Assembly (NCBI RefSeq): GCF_000428925.1
Contig: NZ_AUAW01000004.1
Span: 124,001-188,000 of the forward strand
Length of the DNA stretch: 64,000 nucleotides
Direction: 5' to 3'
Source of the DNA: Furfurilactobacillus rossiae DSM 15814
GTDB taxonomy: Bacteria > Bacillota > Bacilli > Lactobacillales > Lactobacillaceae
Position 1 is the stretch's first letter. Every line of letters begins with the position of its first letter. This document shows, in pieces, positions 55,521-64,000 of the stretch. The position numbers were made by a program, and so were the translations under genes. The notes under the pieces were generated by a model. The model was not told the DNA's origin. It saw only the letters and a program-made list of their open reading frames with translations, and searched no databases.

Positions 55521-57106
55521 AGAAACGTTTTGGTGCCATTCTGCTATTGACCCTGACATTTTTTGGACTGCTATCGTCAGTACCGGTGACAGTTTCTGCC
55601 AGTCAAGTCAGCCATGCGCCCCGTGTATTACTCGCTTACGATAGCGAAAATCGCGCCAAGGGTGATCAAGCAAAAATTGATGCAGTGCAGCGATTGCTGA
55701 CATCATTGAACCTAGAAGTTCATACGATTCGCATCGATCAATATCATACTGGTGATATCAAACGGCTTCGTTTTAAAGCTGTTATTACAATGGTGAATTG
55801 GTCACAGGCCAAGTTGACAACGAGTCACTTTGCTCATGATCGGGCGGCGTTTACGGGTTTAAAGCTTCACATTGGACCGTCAATGGCAAAGGATGAACGG
55901 CAGTCGCTTGGCTTGGCGCTTCGTCCGCGCTATCACCAGCAATACTGGTTAAGCGATCATACGTCATCGGCCCGGCAATTATTATCCTTTAGTGAGTCTT
56001 TGGCCGTGACGGCACAGACGCCAGCGACAGTGAAGACATTCGGGACCTTAGTGCCACAAAGTCAAAATGCCCAAAAAGTACCGTACGGCGTCATCAATGA
56101 AAACAGTGCGTACCTACCTTATCTGACACCAAATGGCCTGAGCTTCGTTGTTGCCAGTCGGTTAATTGCCCGTTTTTTTGGTCACACGGCTACTTATGCG
56201 CCATTGCTGACGATTACAGACGTGACGCCATTTAGGAATATGGATTTACTACACAAGCTAGCCACAGATCTAGAGAACAACGGGATTCCGTTTGCCATCA
56301 GCACAACCAGTATTTCCGTTAATACCGATTTGCCGGCATACAAACGGTTTACGAGTGAGCTGCAGTGGGTTGAAAACCATGGCGGCGTCATCTTTTTGCG
56401 AACTCCCGTTGTATATTATCCCAAGGCCAGTACTCAGTCGGAACTGACACAGTTGATGCAAACGCAGATCCGGCGGCTTATTGCCCGGCAGGTGTTTCCG
56501 GTTGGGATGAGCACTCCTAATTACTGGAATCAAGACTTGGTCTATCGGCCAGCTGCGTTGTCATATAGCAATAATGTCATTCTAACGGGCAACCCTTCTG
56601 AAACTAAAAACGCCGATGCAGATAATACTGCCGGTGTGTACAAACGGACATTTTATGGACTCAAAGAGCAGTCATTAGAGACTGTCCACAACGGTACCAA
56701 TTTGGCTCAAACAAATCTCTCATTTTCATCGCCCACAGCAATTACCATGACAATGCCTGATAGCCAAAAGGACTTGACGGGGCTAGTCAAACGCGTGAGT
56801 GCTGCCAAGGTTAGTTGGCTGGATCCAAGCGCTGGCAAGTTTAGTGGCACCACGACGGTTGCCAACCAGCGGGCTCACTATCGTAATGGCAATTATTACT
56901 TAAACGGGCGGTTAACGGTGGTACCAACGTACAATCCGCCAAAACAGACTAAACCAACACCAGTTACGCCGACAGGGGCGCTAAACACATTCTTTAGCGT
57001 GGATGGTGTCTTCCTGTTCTTCTTCATGATTGTGTCGCTAATCGTCTTACTCGCATTTTATATTGTTGGTCGTCAGGTGTACTGGCGCATGTTTAAAAAG
57101 AAGTAG
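55517..57106 (+). CDS. DUF2334-like extracytoplasmic protein
   Basis: A 529-residue protein: signal peptide (cut near residue 28), an extracellular region and one C-terminal membrane helix (about 492-515) with a basic tail. The middle, LLTITDVTPFRNMDLLHKLA then NGIPFAISTTSI and a WVENHGGVIFLRTP stretch, matches DUF2334, a polysaccharide deacetylase-like fold. The metal-binding His-His-Asp set of true deacetylases is not evident, so it may bind rather than modify the polymer. Confidence 0.72.
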   Translation: MKKRFGAILLLTLTFFGLLSSVPVTVSASQVSHAPRVLLAYDSENRAKGDQAKIDAVQRLLTSLNLEVHTIRIDQYHTGDIKRLRFKAVITMVNWSQAKLTTSHFAHDRAAFTGLKLHIGPSMAKDERQSLGLALRPRYHQQYWLSDHTSSARQLLSFSESLAVTAQTPATVKTFGTLVPQSQNAQKVPYGVINENSAYLPYLTPNGLSFVVASRLIARFFGHTATYAPLLTITDVTPFRNMDLLHKLATDLENNGIPFAISTTSISVNTDLPAYKRFTSELQWVENHGGVIFLRTPVVYYPKASTQSELTQLMQTQIRRLIARQVFPVGMSTPNYWNQDLVYRPAALSYSNNVILTGNPSETKNADADNTAGVYKRTFYGLKEQSLETVHNGTNLAQTNLSFSSPTAITMTMPDSQKDLTGLVKRVSAAKVSWLDPSAGKFSGTTTVANQRAHYRNGNYYLNGRLTVVPTYNPPKQTKPTPVTPTGALNTFFSVDGVFLFFFMIVSLIVLLAFYIVGRQVYWRMFKKK

Positions 57107-57115
57107 CGGCAAACT

Positions 57116-58408
57116 TTGCACAGTCAGTTTGGCATCTTGAAAGGAGGGACCATCATTAACATTCTCGATATTTTTCTCTTTATTGCGATCTTGGCAATTT
57201 GGACCATTTTAATCGTAAATATCATTTTGGTCATTGCAGGATATGTCAATTATCTACGCCAGGTAAAAACACCCGCGCGTGAACTGCCGGAAAAAGTGCC
57301 GTTTGTATCGGTGATGGTTCCTGCTCACAACGAGGGTATTGTTATCGTGAAGACAGTTGAGTCACTATTAAACTTCGATTATCCCCACGATCGTTACGAA
57401 ATCATCATCATTAATGACAATTCGGATGATAATTCGGCAGAATTGCTGGGTCGTTTGCAAAAGCGGTACCCTCATCGCCAGGTTCACGTTATCAATACAG
57501 ACAAGACCAATGGTGGTAAAGGGAAGTCAAACGCCCTGAATATTGGTCTGGCCGCTGCCAAGGGCGATGTCATTTCCATTTATGATGCGGATAACACGCC
57601 AGAAAGTGGTGCGCTTCGAATTCTGGTTGCCGAGTTAATGGCTGATGATACGTTGGGTGCAGTGATTGGCAAGTTTCGGACGCGCAATCGTAATGCCACG
57701 TTACTCACACGCTTCATTAACATCGAGACGCTATCCTTTCAATGGATGGCGCAGGCCGGGCGACAACAGTTATTTCATTTATGCACGATTCCGGGCACAA
57801 ATTACGTCATTCGTCGGTCACTGCTCGAAGATGTTGGTGGCTGGGATGTGAAAGCATTAGCCGAAGACACGGAAATTAGTTTTCGGATTTACATGAAGGG
57901 CTTCCACATCAAGTTTCAACCTAAGGTAGTTACCTGGGAGCAGGAACCACAAACATTGTCCGTCTGGTTCCACCAACGAACGCGGTGGGTTAAGGGAAAT
58001 ATCTACGTCATCCTAAAAAACACGCATTTACTATTTACTAAACGCGGCCGGCCAATTCGTTTCGATTTATTGTACTTTTTGTCCATTTACTTTCTCCTGA
58101 TGACGTCGCTAGTTTTATCCGATACCGTATTTGTCCTTTCGGTAGCTGGCAAGGTTCATTCAAACTTACAGGGGTTCAGCAATTCGTTATGGTTGCTGGC
58201 AATTGTCCTCTTCGTTGCCAGTACGTACATTACAATCACAACGGAGAAGGGCGAGATGAACTTTAGCAACGTTCTCATAATTATCTTGATGTACATCACA
58301 TATAGTCAAATGTGGCTTGCAGTAGCCGCTTACGGGATGGTGGGTTATGTTAGAGAGCAGGTTTTTCATAAACAAGCGAAATGGTACAAGACAAAGCGGT
58401 ACCAGTAA
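57116..58408 (+). CDS. BcsA-like processive family 2 glycosyltransferase
   Basis: An inner-membrane polysaccharide synthase: two N-terminal helices, catalytic GT2 domain with DNSDDNS, DADNTPESG (second Asp motif), LAEDTEISFR (TED) and HQRTRWVKGN (QxxRW), then four C-terminal helices. It has no PilZ domain, unlike bacterial cellulose synthase. The only conventional start, TTG 57116, has no ribosome binding site; AAAGGAGGG at 57140-57148 is ideally placed for an ATT at 57155 (or ATC at 57152), shortening the protein by 13 residues. Overlaps the BcsB-like gene by 62 bases. Confidence 0.88.
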   Translation: MHSQFGILKGGTIINILDIFLFIAILAIWTILIVNIILVIAGYVNYLRQVKTPARELPEKVPFVSVMVPAHNEGIVIVKTVESLLNFDYPHDRYEIIIINDNSDDNSAELLGRLQKRYPHRQVHVINTDKTNGGKGKSNALNIGLAAAKGDVISIYDADNTPESGALRILVAELMADDTLGAVIGKFRTRNRNATLLTRFINIETLSFQWMAQAGRQQLFHLCTIPGTNYVIRRSLLEDVGGWDVKALAEDTEISFRIYMKGFHIKFQPKVVTWEQEPQTLSVWFHQRTRWVKGNIYVILKNTHLLFTKRGRPIRFDLLYFLSIYFLLMTSLVLSDTVFVLSVAGKVHSNLQGFSNSLWLLAIVLFVASTYITITTEKGEMNFSNVLIIILMYITYSQMWLAVAAYGMVGYVREQVFHKQAKWYKTKRYQ

Positions 58409-60497
58409 AGGATTTTCATTACTGTGGCTGGTCTTCGCACTCGCGTTTAGTTTGGTCATCGCAATAACACCGGCAAAGGCCGCTGATGAACAAACGTACA
58501 CGCAGCCGTTTCAAAACAGCACCACAACGTTGTCCGGCAATTCAATTACCGCCAATACGTACTTTATCAAGATGGATTACTGGGACGTTAAACAGGCAAC
58601 ACTGAATTTAAACTATCAGGTTAGCCAGTTAACTAATGGCGATACATCTGACATCACCGTCTCGATTAATGGTGTTAAATTTTATTCGTTCAGGCCAGAA
58701 AATAAGTCTGGTTTACAAACGAAGAGTGTCGACATTCCGACCCGTTTGCTTAGTGGGACGAACAACATTAAGATCAGCGGCCAAATTTTGAATTCTGACG
58801 GCAGCAAGGCGGAGGTAGCGCAAACGCCAGCTAATTGGTTCACGTTATATAGCGGTGCAAACGTTAACTTCCGCTACGTCTTGAAGGATCCAGAAATGGC
58901 CATTAAATCGTTCTACGACCATTTCAGCGGACCGGATACCATTGTGAACCACAACTCGGTCATTTCAGTGCCCAAGCAGGCGACTAATGATGAGTTGACA
59001 GCTAGCATGTACGCCTTAGCCGGTTATGCACGGGTAATTACTACCGAGAATAACCAAATTCCCGTGACTACGTTTGATACGAGCAAGGCTAAGAAAGCTG
59101 ACTATCAAATCGTCATGGCAACTTATCAGCATCTGCCCAAGAAATATCAGGCGGCTGTGAGTCGTCAGGATGTTGCTAAACATGCGGTGCTTAAAACGAT
59201 TTATGACGGGAACAAACATGTGCTTTTAGTCACCGCTGCAACCGGCAAAGACTTGGAGAAGGCCGCGCGGTTCATTGCTAACGCTGAGTTGATGAAGGAA
59301 ACCAGCGCAGATACTAAAAATGTCTCCGCAGCTACCCAAACATTTACGTCGGATCTGCAGTATCAAGGCAGCCGTAAATTAACGTCGACTGGCGATCAAA
59401 TCACGGGTCCGAAACATCAGGAGAGCACTTATTTCGTTAATTTGCCGACGGACCGGACGAATGCGGACGGGAGCAAGATCCGGGTACACTTCCGGTATGC
59501 AAAGAACCTTGATTTCACACGCTCACTGGCTACTGTTTATGTGAACGGTAAGCCGATTGGCAGTAAAAAATTGACTGCGGCCAATGCCAATAATGATCAA
59601 CTCACTGTTAATCTGCCAACCGGCCAGTCGCTGGGTAATAGCTTTGTTATTCGGGTAGCGTTCGATCTCGAAATGAAGGATCAAAGTGATAGCGATAATG
59701 CGCAGACACCATGGGCGTTCGTGGAACCGGACTCGCGGGCTTACATTAAGTCCAAACCGGTGACAGATATCCTCTTTAGCAATTATCCAAGCCTGTTTAT
59801 TAAAAATCAGTCATTCAATAATTTAGCCATCGTGCGGCCAAAGACACTGAGCGATAGTGATTTTACTACCATGACGAACATTTTTAATTTGATTGGTAAT
59901 TTTGCTCAAAGTAACACTGGTTCAATTCAGTTTTACACGAAGACACCGTCTAAGTCTGTTCTTCGCGAACACCACGTCATTGCGTTTGGAACACCGGCAA
60001 ACAATAAGTTTATTAAGTCGTTGAATAGCAAGTTGTACTTCAAATACAACAAAAAGTTTACTGGTTTCCTTTCGAACGAGAAACTCAGTATTGAGTCGGC
60101 TTATGGTCAAACTGTTGGTACGAACCAGCTCTTGCGGTCGCCATGGAACAAACGGTTAGGTGTGCTGGTTGTTACTGCGGCGCACAGTCGTGATGTGGCA
60201 ATGGCTTCAACGCAGATTAATTTCCAACGCAACATTCAACAGTACACTGGGGACGCTATTTTGGTTGACCGAGACAATAATCACTATAACTATCGGTTTA
60301 AGAAGCATAAGAATGCCGAAGCTAAACCGACTGTTACACAAACAATCCATAAACACTCAGCACTAGCCATTTACCTTGGTTTGGCATTCTTGATGATTGT
60401 GGTCATCGCGTATGCGCTGTTCCTAATGTTCCGCAAGAACGGTCAACGAATTGGGAAGGGAGGCCGTTCTTATGAAAAACAATCATCAGACAAATAA
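58347..60497 (+). CDS. BcsB-like synthase partner
   Basis: A 716-residue exported membrane-anchored protein: long n-region signal sequence (cut near PAKA), two alternating jelly-roll and flavodoxin-like units (TLNLNYQVSQLTNGDTSDIT, LNPATxxVxVNG-like LATVYVNGKPIGSKKL) and a C-terminal membrane helix near 670-690. BcsB proteins receive the polymer leaving the BcsA-type synthase. The C-terminal helix is what activates BcsA in cellulose systems. Length and order fit the family. Confidence 0.8.
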   Translation: MLESRFFINKRNGTRQSGTSKGFSLLWLVFALAFSLVIAITPAKAADEQTYTQPFQNSTTTLSGNSITANTYFIKMDYWDVKQATLNLNYQVSQLTNGDTSDITVSINGVKFYSFRPENKSGLQTKSVDIPTRLLSGTNNIKISGQILNSDGSKAEVAQTPANWFTLYSGANVNFRYVLKDPEMAIKSFYDHFSGPDTIVNHNSVISVPKQATNDELTASMYALAGYARVITTENNQIPVTTFDTSKAKKADYQIVMATYQHLPKKYQAAVSRQDVAKHAVLKTIYDGNKHVLLVTAATGKDLEKAARFIANAELMKETSADTKNVSAATQTFTSDLQYQGSRKLTSTGDQITGPKHQESTYFVNLPTDRTNADGSKIRVHFRYAKNLDFTRSLATVYVNGKPIGSKKLTAANANNDQLTVNLPTGQSLGNSFVIRVAFDLEMKDQSDSDNAQTPWAFVEPDSRAYIKSKPVTDILFSNYPSLFIKNQSFNNLAIVRPKTLSDSDFTTMTNIFNLIGNFAQSNTGSIQFYTKTPSKSVLREHHVIAFGTPANNKFIKSLNSKLYFKYNKKFTGFLSNEKLSIESAYGQTVGTNQLLRSPWNKRLGVLVVTAAHSRDVAMASTQINFQRNIQQYTGDAILVDRDNNHYNYRFKKHKNAEAKPTVTQTIHKHSALAIYLGLAFLMIVVIAYALFLMFRKNGQRIGKGGRSYEKQSSDK

Positions 60498-61335
60498 CGC
60501 TAGTTTGATGGCGGATGCTTGTTTGTTGGCCTTCCTAGGGCTGATTGCGATTACCGCTGTCTTTTTCGGTGCAACGCCGAGTAGCCTATTGCTGAATACA
60601 CTCTATTTGGGCATCAGTGTTGCGCTGGTGATGACGACCTACTTCTTTAGCTTAACCACCGGCCTCACCTTAAATCTTGTGTTTATGTTTATTCAGGGAC
60701 TGGTGATGATATACCTCAATGTGGTTCAGCATCACACGGTTAACCTGGCGCTAGTCTTTTGGCTATTCATGCCATTGCTGTTATCACTGAGCTTTTATGG
60801 GATGACTGCGATGCAACGTCAGCTACAACAGAAGAATCAGCAATTGACGACCGATATGGTTGAGCGTGGTGCGTTTGATGCCCAGACGAACTTGCGGACC
60901 ACAGTTTCCTATATCGAAGACGCTAACGTGTACCTTGAAACGCATACTCGTTTTAAGATTCCGGTGACGACAATCATTATCCGCGTGCGTTATTATTCCG
61001 AACTGGAACGGATGATGGGCGATGAACAGATGGATGCACTGATTCGTCTGGTGTCGGATACAATCGTTCAATCAACCCGCGATAATGACATTGGGTACAT
61101 TTTGGACACCGTGACGCCGACATGGGGGACGTTGATGTTTACCGACGCAGCCGGGGCACGTATTGCTGCTCAGCGGATTCGGGATAACTTCACTAAGGCT
61201 GCCAACGGCGCCAAGGCGTTAGAAATGATGGAATTGTCGCTTGTTATCGGGGTGGCTGAGTTTGACGATAATACGATGCACAATCCCTATGACATGATGA
61301 ATGCTGGTATTAAAGAAACAGAGTATGACGTGTAA
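60472..61335 (+). CDS. Degenerate GGDEF protein with intact c-di-GMP I-site (PssE-like receptor)
   Basis: A 287-residue protein: four to six membrane helices (residues 10-115) and a cytosolic GGDEF-fold domain. Aligned with active cyclases, the GG[DE]EF position reads DTVTP, so catalysis should be lost. Five residues before it stands RDND, the RxxD inhibitory site that binds c-di-GMP. That matches the Listeria PssE type of receptor. Since the synthase has no PilZ domain, this protein is the probable c-di-GMP switch. Start 60472 follows GGGAGG by 8 bases, overlapping the BcsB-like gene by 26. Confidence 0.82.
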   Translation: MKNNHQTNNASLMADACLLAFLGLIAITAVFFGATPSSLLLNTLYLGISVALVMTTYFFSLTTGLTLNLVFMFIQGLVMIYLNVVQHHTVNLALVFWLFMPLLLSLSFYGMTAMQRQLQQKNQQLTTDMVERGAFDAQTNLRTTVSYIEDANVYLETHTRFKIPVTTIIIRVRYYSELERMMGDEQMDALIRLVSDTIVQSTRDNDIGYILDTVTPTWGTLMFTDAAGARIAAQRIRDNFTKAANGAKALEMMELSLVIGVAEFDDNTMHNPYDMMNAGIKETEYDV

Positions 61336-61399
61336 TGGTTGTTGATGCAGAATCTCGTCAGGAACTGCGCGCTGATACAACCAGAAAGGAGTTTTAAGG

Positions 61400-62554
61400 A
61401 TGACATTGACGCACTGGAACTTAAATCCGTTATTGACGGGCCTGTTCTTTGAATTAGGAATCATCTTCCTATTTCAAATTCTTGTTCGACGAATTTGGGT
61501 TCATCCCGGTCATGATCCTAAATTCTCGCTGAATTATCAGCAAGGCCGGTTGAAGGTACTCAGTGTGATCTACTTTGGTCTGCTTGGCATCTATTTCGAA
61601 TACGCAACGATTCATGTGGGGCCCAACTATGCGTTTGTTAACATTCGGATGTTGTTGTTGATGTACGTTGTCTTTTTCATTGGGCAACAAACAGCGTACA
61701 TCGTGTTAGCTCTTCAGTTTCTAACCAGAATCGTTCTAATCGGCGGTACTCAGATGGAACGTTCCCTACTGTTTCTAGTTTTTTACGCTGTTATTATTTG
61801 GCTACTGGGTGTTGCGCGGCATCGACTATGGACATCACGGATGGTAACCGTGGTCGTGACCAGCATTGTGTTGGTTCCACTGTTCTGGTTACTCGTGTAC
61901 GTGATGCACTTTCCCATCCAACAGCGGATAACATTATCCGATATGTACACGCAAATTGCCATCTTTTGGGTGATGGATATCGTGTTATACTTCGCGATTA
62001 TCTTTTTGGATCGAGATAATCGTTCCTACGTGCAGCGTGTTCATCAAGCAACTATCGATGAACTGACAGGGCTAGCCAATTACGCTGCGTTTGCAACCAC
62101 TTTTAATAAGGCATACAAGACATCAAAACAGGATCAGGATTCTTTGATTTTAATAGCGATGGACATTGATCGATTCAAACGAATTAATGACACGTACGGT
62201 CATCTTGGTGGAAACCGTGTGTTAACAACGGTCGGTAACATGCTTCATGAATATGTTGGCAATGATAAGGACATTTCTGTTTATCGCGTGGGCGGTGAAG
62301 AATTTGAAATGGTTCTGACTGGAATGACGATGGAAATGGCACAGATGTTAGCCCGTGAAATTCAGGTTAATGCAGAGAACAAGACGGTCATTTATCAACG
62401 ATCACGGATTCAATTTACGATGTCGTTTGGTTTGGCCCAATTGAGAGATGGCGACGACGAAGCTGACCATCTTTACGATCGAGCAGATCGGATGCTGTAT
62501 CAGTCCAAAGGCCGTGGCCGTAATGAGATTACGACAGATTTGCAAGATGATTAG
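61400..62554 (+). CDS. Diguanylate cyclase with membrane sensor domain
   Basis: A 384-residue protein: six to seven N-terminal helices (residues 10-200) then a complete GGDEF domain: DELTGLANYAAF, AMDIDRFKRINDTYGHLGGN, YRVGGEEFEMVL and the end YDRADRMLYQSKGRGRN. The GGEEF active site is intact, while the residue pair of the I-site is not RxxD (NDKDI), so product inhibition is not expected. It should make c-di-GMP for the operon. AAAGGAG is 8 bases upstream. Confidence 0.9.
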   Translation: MTLTHWNLNPLLTGLFFELGIIFLFQILVRRIWVHPGHDPKFSLNYQQGRLKVLSVIYFGLLGIYFEYATIHVGPNYAFVNIRMLLLMYVVFFIGQQTAYIVLALQFLTRIVLIGGTQMERSLLFLVFYAVIIWLLGVARHRLWTSRMVTVVVTSIVLVPLFWLLVYVMHFPIQQRITLSDMYTQIAIFWVMDIVLYFAIIFLDRDNRSYVQRVHQATIDELTGLANYAAFATTFNKAYKTSKQDQDSLILIAMDIDRFKRINDTYGHLGGNRVLTTVGNMLHEYVGNDKDISVYRVGGEEFEMVLTGMTMEMAQMLAREIQVNAENKTVIYQRSRIQFTMSFGLAQLRDGDDEADHLYDRADRMLYQSKGRGRNEITTDLQDD

Positions 62555-62783
62555 AGAAGTCTTGAATCGGAGTTTTTTAAAAGGCGTAGCGTGCACTTGT
62601 GGCTGCCATTAGCGGTATGCTTCGGCTGACAGCGCAGCAACGTATGGAATATGCAATTGCTGTAACAAAGTTGCCAGACACTCTAGACTAGATTCAAGTG
62701 CTCATTAATTTTTCAATATGTAACTAAAATAGACGTTTTGCACAAGCTTTTGCCGTGCAAAACGTCTATTTTGATTGATTAGT
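62555..62783. terminator. Intergenic region with bidirectional terminator at 62726-62772
   Basis: A perfect 18-bp stem (AAAATAGACGTTTTGCAC at 62726-62743, complement at 62755-62772) separates the cyclase gene from the convergent DUF2075 gene. The first 170 bases show no ORF or signal that I can support. Confidence 0.8.
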
Positions 62784-64000
62784 TTATTTTGACGACGCTA
62801 ATTCCAACAATCGTTGCCGAAGCGCAGGCTGACTTGCGTAGATATAAAGGCCGTATACACCACGCTTCATTAACACATTGAGCACGTTTAACGTCAGCTG
62901 TTCTTTAATTTGCTGGATTGCCTGTGGGTCCGTTAAATCATCACGTCGTTTGAAGACCTCGGGATCTGTCACCCGGTTCGTGTTGACGATCATTTGTTGA
63001 GTGATTGGATCGTAATCAAACGGCGGACCGAGGATGACACCAACATAGTTAAGGTCGAAGCCTTGGACAGTGTAAATAGAACCGACTTCATTGATGGTTT
63101 CTGGTTTTTCTGCCCATGAAGTGGCTTGATAATTATATTGATCCCACGGTAATTTGAAGTGTCCTTCTGTTACATAGTGTTTGCCACCATCGAGCCTAGA
63201 AGGATAGCCAGACGTTGCGACGATTCGTGAGAGGCCAACACGTTGATCATCCTGTTTGATACGGTCGTACATCGCTTGGGCGTCATCGAATATATGCAAT
63301 TCGAAGTCTTTAGTACTTACTGGCACAGGTGTGAGTCGGCGGGCTGTCAAATTATCAATCCAATCGATGACGGCTTGATTTGCGTGCATTCGGAATTGCT
63401 GGTGAAGCTGATAATCAACATGTGGGTACGGTGCAATCAGGTGTTGCAAACGTTGTTCATTCCAAAAACTTTTTGTTTTTAAGACTTGATGAGTATCAAA
63501 CACTAAGACAATAACCTTCGCTAATTTAATAATCTCTAGTAGCTGATTTTGCTGATCAAAGTTATTGTATCTGTCCGGTTTGGACAGCAGTAAGTGAGCT
63601 TCATCAATAATAACGATATCACTGTGGTGACCGTTCTTATGTGAGCGGTTAATAAACGAAGTCGGCCGGTCGAAATCCTTTTTCCGTAAGTTAGGGAGTT
63701 GACCGGCTAGTTCTTTATAGACTTTGAGAATTTCTGGATGATTCACGAGAAAAATATTCGTCGTATCAAACAATGGGCTGGTTGAATCTGTGCGCGCAGC
63801 GGTTTGAATATCATTGAATAGCTGACTTAAAACAACACTTTTCCCAGTGCCGGCGTCGCCATGAATTGTAAAGATAGCTGGTTTGTTATCCTCAGCTTGA
63901 ATATGCGAATTGCAAAAGTCCTCGATTTTCGTTTTCAGTTTGCCCTGCTCAGTGGATAAGGACTTGAAGGGCGATAACTTATGAATGGCAGAATTTTTAA
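62784..64000 (-). CDS. DUF2075 family ATPase, 5' end outside window
   Basis: A paralogue of the protein at 1218-2387. A start at 63773 would cut off the P-loop, but the frame continues upstream to the window edge and includes IHGDAGTGKSVVL, so the gene is longer and runs past the edge. Walker B IVIIDEAH, QFRM and YTVQGFDLNYVG follow in the same order as in the first copy. The C-terminus again reads LNVLMKRGVYGLY. Function: predicted cytosolic NTPase of unknown role. Confidence 0.82.
   Translation of the reverse strand, partial: KNSAIHKLSPFKSLSTEQGKLKTKIEDFCNSHIQAEDNKPAIFTIHGDAGTGKSVVLSQLFNDIQTAARTDSTSPLFDTTNIFLVNHPEILKVYKELAGQLPNLRKKDFDRPTSFINRSHKNGHHSDIVIIDEAHLLLSKPDRYNNFDQQNQLLEIIKLAKVIVLVFDTHQVLKTKSFWNEQRLQHLIAPYPHVDYQLHQQFRMHANQAVIDWIDNLTARRLTPVPVSTKDFELHIFDDAQAMYDRIKQDDQRVGLSRIVATSGYPSRLDGGKHYVTEGHFKLPWDQYNYQATSWAEKPETINEVGSIYTVQGFDLNYVGVILGPPFDYDPITQQMIVNTNRVTDPEVFKRRDDLTDPQAIQQIKEQLTLNVLNVLMKRGVYGLYIYASQPALRQRLLELASSK

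Overview
The window looks like chromosomal DNA from a low-to-moderate GC Gram-positive of the family Lactobacillaceae. The reasons are strong AAGGAGG ribosome binding sites, a guanine riboswitch ahead of xpt-pbuX, an Ntn-hydrolase of the bile salt hydrolase family, a serine/glycine-rich surface protein with a sortase-like tail, and many MerR/TetR/EamA/GNAT genes typical of lactobacilli. Genus-level assignment is inference. I see no insertion sequence, integrase, tRNA, rRNA or CRISPR array. The two ends of the window carry paralogous DUF2075 ATPases, both cut from or facing the interior on the minus strand.

Layout: 1-7.4 kb holds a partial hypothetical gene, a TetR-DUF2075 pair divergent from a hexapeptide acyltransferase with a near-perfect operator between them, a TetM-like ribosomal GTPase, yaaA and a HigB/HigA-type toxin-antitoxin pair. 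7.4-19.4 kb is a patchwork of small metabolic and regulatory genes: a choloylglycine hydrolase-family enzyme, two MerR regulators facing 19-bp-spacer promoters, an amino acid permease, a methyltransferase, a probable type I toxin with its antisense RNA, a NodIJ-like ABC pair with an ArsR-type gene, and small membrane proteins. 19.8-26.3 kb is a cell-envelope cassette: a GT-C-like membrane protein, a two-component system, a DedA protein, a polyprenyl-phosphate glycosyltransferase and a PAP2 phosphatase. 26.6-31.6 kb is one giant repeat-built surface protein. 31.9-38.8 kb carries a serine hydrolase, a membrane glycerophosphodiesterase, transporters, a metallo-beta-lactamase-fold hydrolase and a TetR gene. 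38.9-45 kb is purine metabolism: guanine riboswitch, xpt, pbuX, guaC, purA, purB. 45.3-49.8 kb encodes a heterodimeric ABC exporter with a translationally linked lipoprotein.

The most interesting part is 50.0-62.6 kb: a self-contained cyclic-di-GMP and exopolysaccharide locus. A long plus-strand operon encodes an NADH oxidase-like flavoprotein, a secreted GH8-like hydrolase, a polytopic membrane protein, a DUF2334 protein, a BcsA-like glycosyltransferase without PilZ domain, a BcsB-like protein, a degenerate GGDEF protein that keeps only the c-di-GMP-binding I-site, and a diguanylate cyclase. Divergent from it is an EAL phosphodiesterase. Between them, each strand carries its own copy of a roughly 165-nt structured RNA: the two share a conserved core and a compensatorily varying closing helix. 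I do not recognise this RNA family. Its position suggests a leader RNA that coordinates c-di-GMP breakdown with polysaccharide production, which is the best candidate here for an undescribed system.

Working model (inference): the cyclase makes c-di-GMP, the EAL enzyme removes it, the I-site-only GGDEF protein senses it and switches on the BcsA/BcsB-like synthase, and the hydrolase and DUF2334 protein tailor the polymer outside the membrane.
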